A program made the translations under genes and the position numbers. Below, one piece after another: positions 60,964 through 64,000 of a stretch of DNA of 64,000 nt. The notes under the pieces were generated by a model. That model made no database searches, was not told the origin of the DNA, and worked only from the letters and a program-made list of their open reading frames with translations. The stretch lies in contig CAXKWD010000005.1 of the NCBI GenBank assembly GCA_964059195.1, forward strand, positions 45,957,825-46,021,824, written 5' to 3'. Source of the stretch: Ectobius pallidus (lineage: Eukaryota > Arthropoda > Insecta > Blattodea > Ectobiidae). Positions within the stretch are counted from its first letter, which is position 1; every line of letters starts with the position of its first letter.

Positions 60964-61360
60964 GAGGGTGAAGCGAAATTTGACTATGCGCCAATTTTTT
61001 CCATTTTTGTGTCTCATAAAATCTTCAAGCGAGAAAGTTTTCGTGAAATATTTGAATTTTATTACAAACGAAGTACCACCTTTATATCTTGAATGGTTTA
61101 CGAGTAATTGAGAGGTAATTACTCCGGGCGCTACAGCTGTCTGCATGATATGGGACGATCGTGAAATGTCGAGGGTGAAGCAGATTTGACTATGCGACAA
61201 TTTTTTATATTTTTGTGTCCAGAAAATGATTTAAGCATGTGAGTTTTAGTGAAATATTTGAATCGTATTATAAATCGAGTACCACCTTTATATCTATAAT
61301 GGTTTACGAGTAATAGAGTGGTAATTACTCCAGGCGGTAAAGCTGACAGAATGGCATCTT
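60964..61360. repeat. Tandem duplication, period about 206 bp
   Basis: GAGGGTGAAGC...TTTGACTATGCG begins both copies (60964 and 61170). Both continue with GTGAAATATTTGAAT, AGTACCACCTTTATATCT, ATGGTTTACGAGTAAT and GGTAATTACTCC. Minus-strand readings MSH and MSP arise from the copies and are not supported as genes. Confidence 0.9.
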
Positions 61361-62225
61361 TTCCATAAAATACCAGCAATAACGTAAAAATCTTTAAATC
61401 ATTTATTAGTGGGCTCAATAATGAAACTATATTAACTGACTACTTGTACTCCTACTGCAAGATTGAACCCTGGGGAAAAGGAATGAATCAAGCTTTTTCC
61501 TAACTTCGTAAATCTGTACTACTTTTATTTCATAATATAATTTAACAACATAAAACGTACATCATTACAGGGGGCGGCGAATTGCCGAGGGTTTAAAAGC
61601 AAAGCGGGCTGTAGTTAAGGCAAGAGGATTTTATTTTTTAATGAAAAAATCAGGAAAAATGCTTTGGAACATTGTGTGATATATGTAGAATGCATTGCAA
61701 AACAATTTTTGTGTATGAGTGTCCTTATGGGATATTAAGACACCGATTTTAAAGATCCTGCATCCTCTTTTTGTAGTGCTGCTTATGAAATGTTCTCTGC
61801 CCTGCAATTCACAAACCATCCCCTAGTTTTTATATCATCTCTGTCACATAATTTGTATACAGGTCTACAGGTGTTTCACCTAGGTATCTTACCCCATATA
61901 GCCAGAAGAAAATTAATATCAATACAAATTAATACTCTACAATATTCTACATAATGTAATATTCATATTAATTTATAAAAATATCCCTTAGCTATTGTCT
62001 ACCCCAATTATTGTTATCTGCCGTTAAGTGTAAAACAATAGGCCTAATACACAAATCACAATAGGCCTACATATTTTATGGACAACTGAATATTTTGATA
62101 TTTTTTATTTCTTTTTTTAAAATCAGGCTTTTCAAAGAAAACACAGTAATCTACATTTAAGCCTACAGTTTTATTTATTAATAATGTAATTACTATGTTT
62201 TCTTTAGCATTATCATTAAGTTTAT
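61361..62225. other. No gene recognised
   Basis: AT-rich spacer; no supported gene or repeat. Confidence 0.4.
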
Positions 62226-62228
62226 TTA

Positions 62229-63089
62229 CAAGGGAACCGTACGGGTTGTCATGTCGAAACCTACCCTCAAATTTTGCATATCGAAAGGTATTCATTGCAG
62301 ATAAACACATGCAAAATATTAGCTGCTCATACGATCTGTAAGTGGGTGAAAACGGGATCGTTATGTTCCTTGAGGAATGAACGGCAGGCACTTGTAAAAC
62401 TAACTTAAGTAGCCCACATGCCGGGAGCAAACGACAGGAGGGTTTTCGATAGAGAGGGGAGGAGCTACCTTGTTACAATTTGAATGTGTCTCAATACATA
62501 AATTTTAGATAATCATTTCTTATTATTTCAACATTTTGAAACTATAAAATCTTTATAGACATTGAGGGGTTAGTTATAAGTGTTAACGTGTGTGTGTGTG
62601 TTATCGAAATGTGACCTTTCTATTTGCTTGGTTAAATCAAATATTTTTCACCATGCGCAGCGCTTCAATCTACTTGTTCTTAGTGCTATTATTTATTAAG
62701 TGCCAGAATGGTACATAGTACCATAGATGGAGTATTTATTCTGGACACATTACGTGGGAGACACATATCATTAAAACGTGGGAAACTACATTGCGCTTTT
62801 GTAGATCTGAAGAAGGCTCAATCATGAGACGTTACGGCATAAATTGAGGGTGAAAGGGATGTCGCGGAAGATGATATTAGCCGTTGCACGAGATAGGTAA
62901 AGAAGGTTCCAACCCCTTCCCACCGCCAGCTGTGCGAGGTTACTCATTATTTTGAATTTCCATAAGCTCAATTAATTTTTTACCCACGAAAAGTTTAAGC
63001 ATTTGGCATGTGTCCATCTGCACTGTTGACCTACCAATGTTTTAAATTTGAGGGTAAGTTTCGACATGACAACTCTTACGGTTCCCTTG
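62229..63089. mobile_element. TIR element with TTA target duplication and captured RT fragment
   Basis: Left CAAGGGAACCGTACGGGTTG and right reverse complement CAAGGGAACCGTAAGAGTTG continue inverted through TCATGTCGAAAC and ACCCTCAAATTT, about 46 bases. TTA lies at 62226-62228 and 63090-63092. A LINE RT motif-A fragment lies at 62716-62900. Confidence 0.8.
62716..62900 (+). pseudogene. LINE reverse transcriptase fragment inside the TIR element
   Basis: The frame reads TIDGVFILDTL, then LKRGKLHCAFVDLKKAQS before a stop. This is the RT region ending in motif A (YCAFVDLKKAFD in relatives). After the stop another frame gives RHKLRVKGMSRKMI, the next conserved block. Only about 60 residues are recognisable. 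It differs from the motif A sequences of the other LINEs in the window. No endonuclease or YADD is present. Confidence 0.7.
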
Positions 63090-63539
63090 TTATATTATTT
63101 TGGATCCTTTAACTGCATACAGGTTATATCACGTATTTAGAATGTTTGAAAGTACGGTAGCCTCTTGTAATGCTGTAATTCATTCGTGTGCATCTGTTTC
63201 CATTGTTCAGTGATGTATTCTTTTCTGATATTCGGTTAAAACGATTAGTCTATAATATCTGGTGACAAAACGGCGATGAGTTATAGAAAATAAACAAGTA
63301 TTACATGCCCGGCGTTTTTTTTCGGTTCCTAGGCATCGCGAAACATGTTTACCCGATGTTATCTGATTTCTTTTTTTTGTAACGATCACATTACTTTCTC
63401 TACTACGTATTCCTATTTGCGAGAAAGAAATAGATGATGTAATAAAGTGTTTCTATAGTTTTGGATAATTATATGTCTTCTCTCAAAATACGCAGTCTTT
63501 TGAAATAAATGAAGCGTTTTAAAAAGTAAACAGACCTTT

Positions 63540-63725
63540 TGTTCGCTTCTTTATGAATTTCCCGTGAGCCGATGCTCATTTTGTTCGCGCATGCGCGTAG
63601 GTTTGTGGCTTTGTTTAGCTGGGCGGTTCCGCGGCTTGCCGACCTCAGTGTGTCACCCAGCTGCTCTTGAGAATGGTTGAAAGGTTGTCCTAGTAGCGCA
63701 GGTTTCTTCGTTTGGTTGGTGAGTG
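63540..63725 (+). promoter_or_regulatory. Possible promoter and first exon of a gene to the right
   Basis: GCGCATGCGC at 63587-63596 matches the NRF-1 palindrome common in animal promoters. The surrounding 150 bases are CG-richer than the flanks. A GGTGAGTGAG donor-like sequence lies near 63718. No coding start is visible, and the gene would lie beyond the window. Confidence 0.3.
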
Positions 63726-64000
63726 AGAAATATGAAATTACTTCATAAAAATTCTTAAGCCCCGTCTGGGCATAAGTGCCTTCAGCACCGAGCTAGCCAT
63801 ATTAGACAGTATTTCCAGAATCCAGAGATGCTCGCGCGTTGTAATTGTGGGAGTTCACCCAGTCAGATTGTCATAGAAACTTAATTAAATATCACTGTAT
63901 ATTTCCGAAGTATATTTCCTTCAGGAATAAACTTGACAGAATATGGTGTGCCTTCTTATTATAGTTATTCGCTTATGCCTGTACTGTTAGCGTGGCTATG

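Noticed and set aside
62056..62430. 124-codon minus-strand frame
   Set aside because: It crosses the left TIR of the 62229 element and has no recognisable motif.

Overview
This 64 kb window looks like a repeat-dense, AT-rich stretch of a large insect genome. The case for an insect is the mix of transposons: LINEs of several clades, mariner, pogo/Tigger-like, hAT, TTA-target MITEs and tRNA-derived SINEs. A polyneopteran such as a cockroach or termite is my guess and is not proven by anything here. I find no intact host protein-coding gene. Nearly every coding signal is a decayed transposon ORF. Two candidate host elements remain: a dUTPase pseudogene at 26.5 kb and a possible promoter with first exon at 63.6 kb.

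Layout, 0-25 kb. A near full-length minus-strand LINE (1611-6289, 24-bp target duplication) sits inside an older relative (about 640-1586). At 6484-10315 a TIR-bounded compound element holds a hAT remnant, a tRNA-like repeat, a 1.7-kb inverted repeat and a SINE. A diverged 633-bp-period duplication lies at 12-13 kb. At 14.3-17.4 kb there is a dead LINE with an N-terminal PHD-type finger and a C-terminal restriction-like nuclease. From 17.4 to 20.5 kb the plus strand is purine-rich with short direct repeats. From 20.5 to 24.7 kb I see nothing.

Layout, 25-47 kb. The dUTPase pseudogene lies between inverted arms together with a 32-bp minisatellite (26.1-28.7 kb). A TTA-flanked MITE is at 29.3 kb and a SINE at 33.2 kb. 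Two inverted AT-rich repeats (34.7-37.7 kb) bracket the 5' half of a LINE carrying endonuclease, RT and RNase H (35.4-41 kb), which is split by further insertions. A second LINE RT follows to 42.4 kb. A pogo/Tigger-like element (44.5-45.2 kb) and another TIR element carrying a LINE tail (45.75-47.05 kb) come next.

Layout, 48-64 kb. There is a non-autonomous hAT with a perfect 8-bp target duplication (47984-48940). Next is a 2.67-kb element with CACTG termini (49952-52619) that encodes a roughly 550-residue zinc-binding protein I cannot assign to a named family. It is the best candidate here for a little-described transposon. An RTE-like LINE with only two nonsense codons (53.4-56.5 kb) ends in a triplet tail that runs straight into a 155-bp tandem satellite. 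An RTE fragment, an internally deleted mariner, a 206-bp duplication and a TIR element with a captured RT fragment follow.

The parts do not form a pathway. The window is a record of nested insertion, with at least six insertion events supported by target-site duplications. All coordinates were read by eye, so boundaries without a stated duplication are good to about 10-30 bases.
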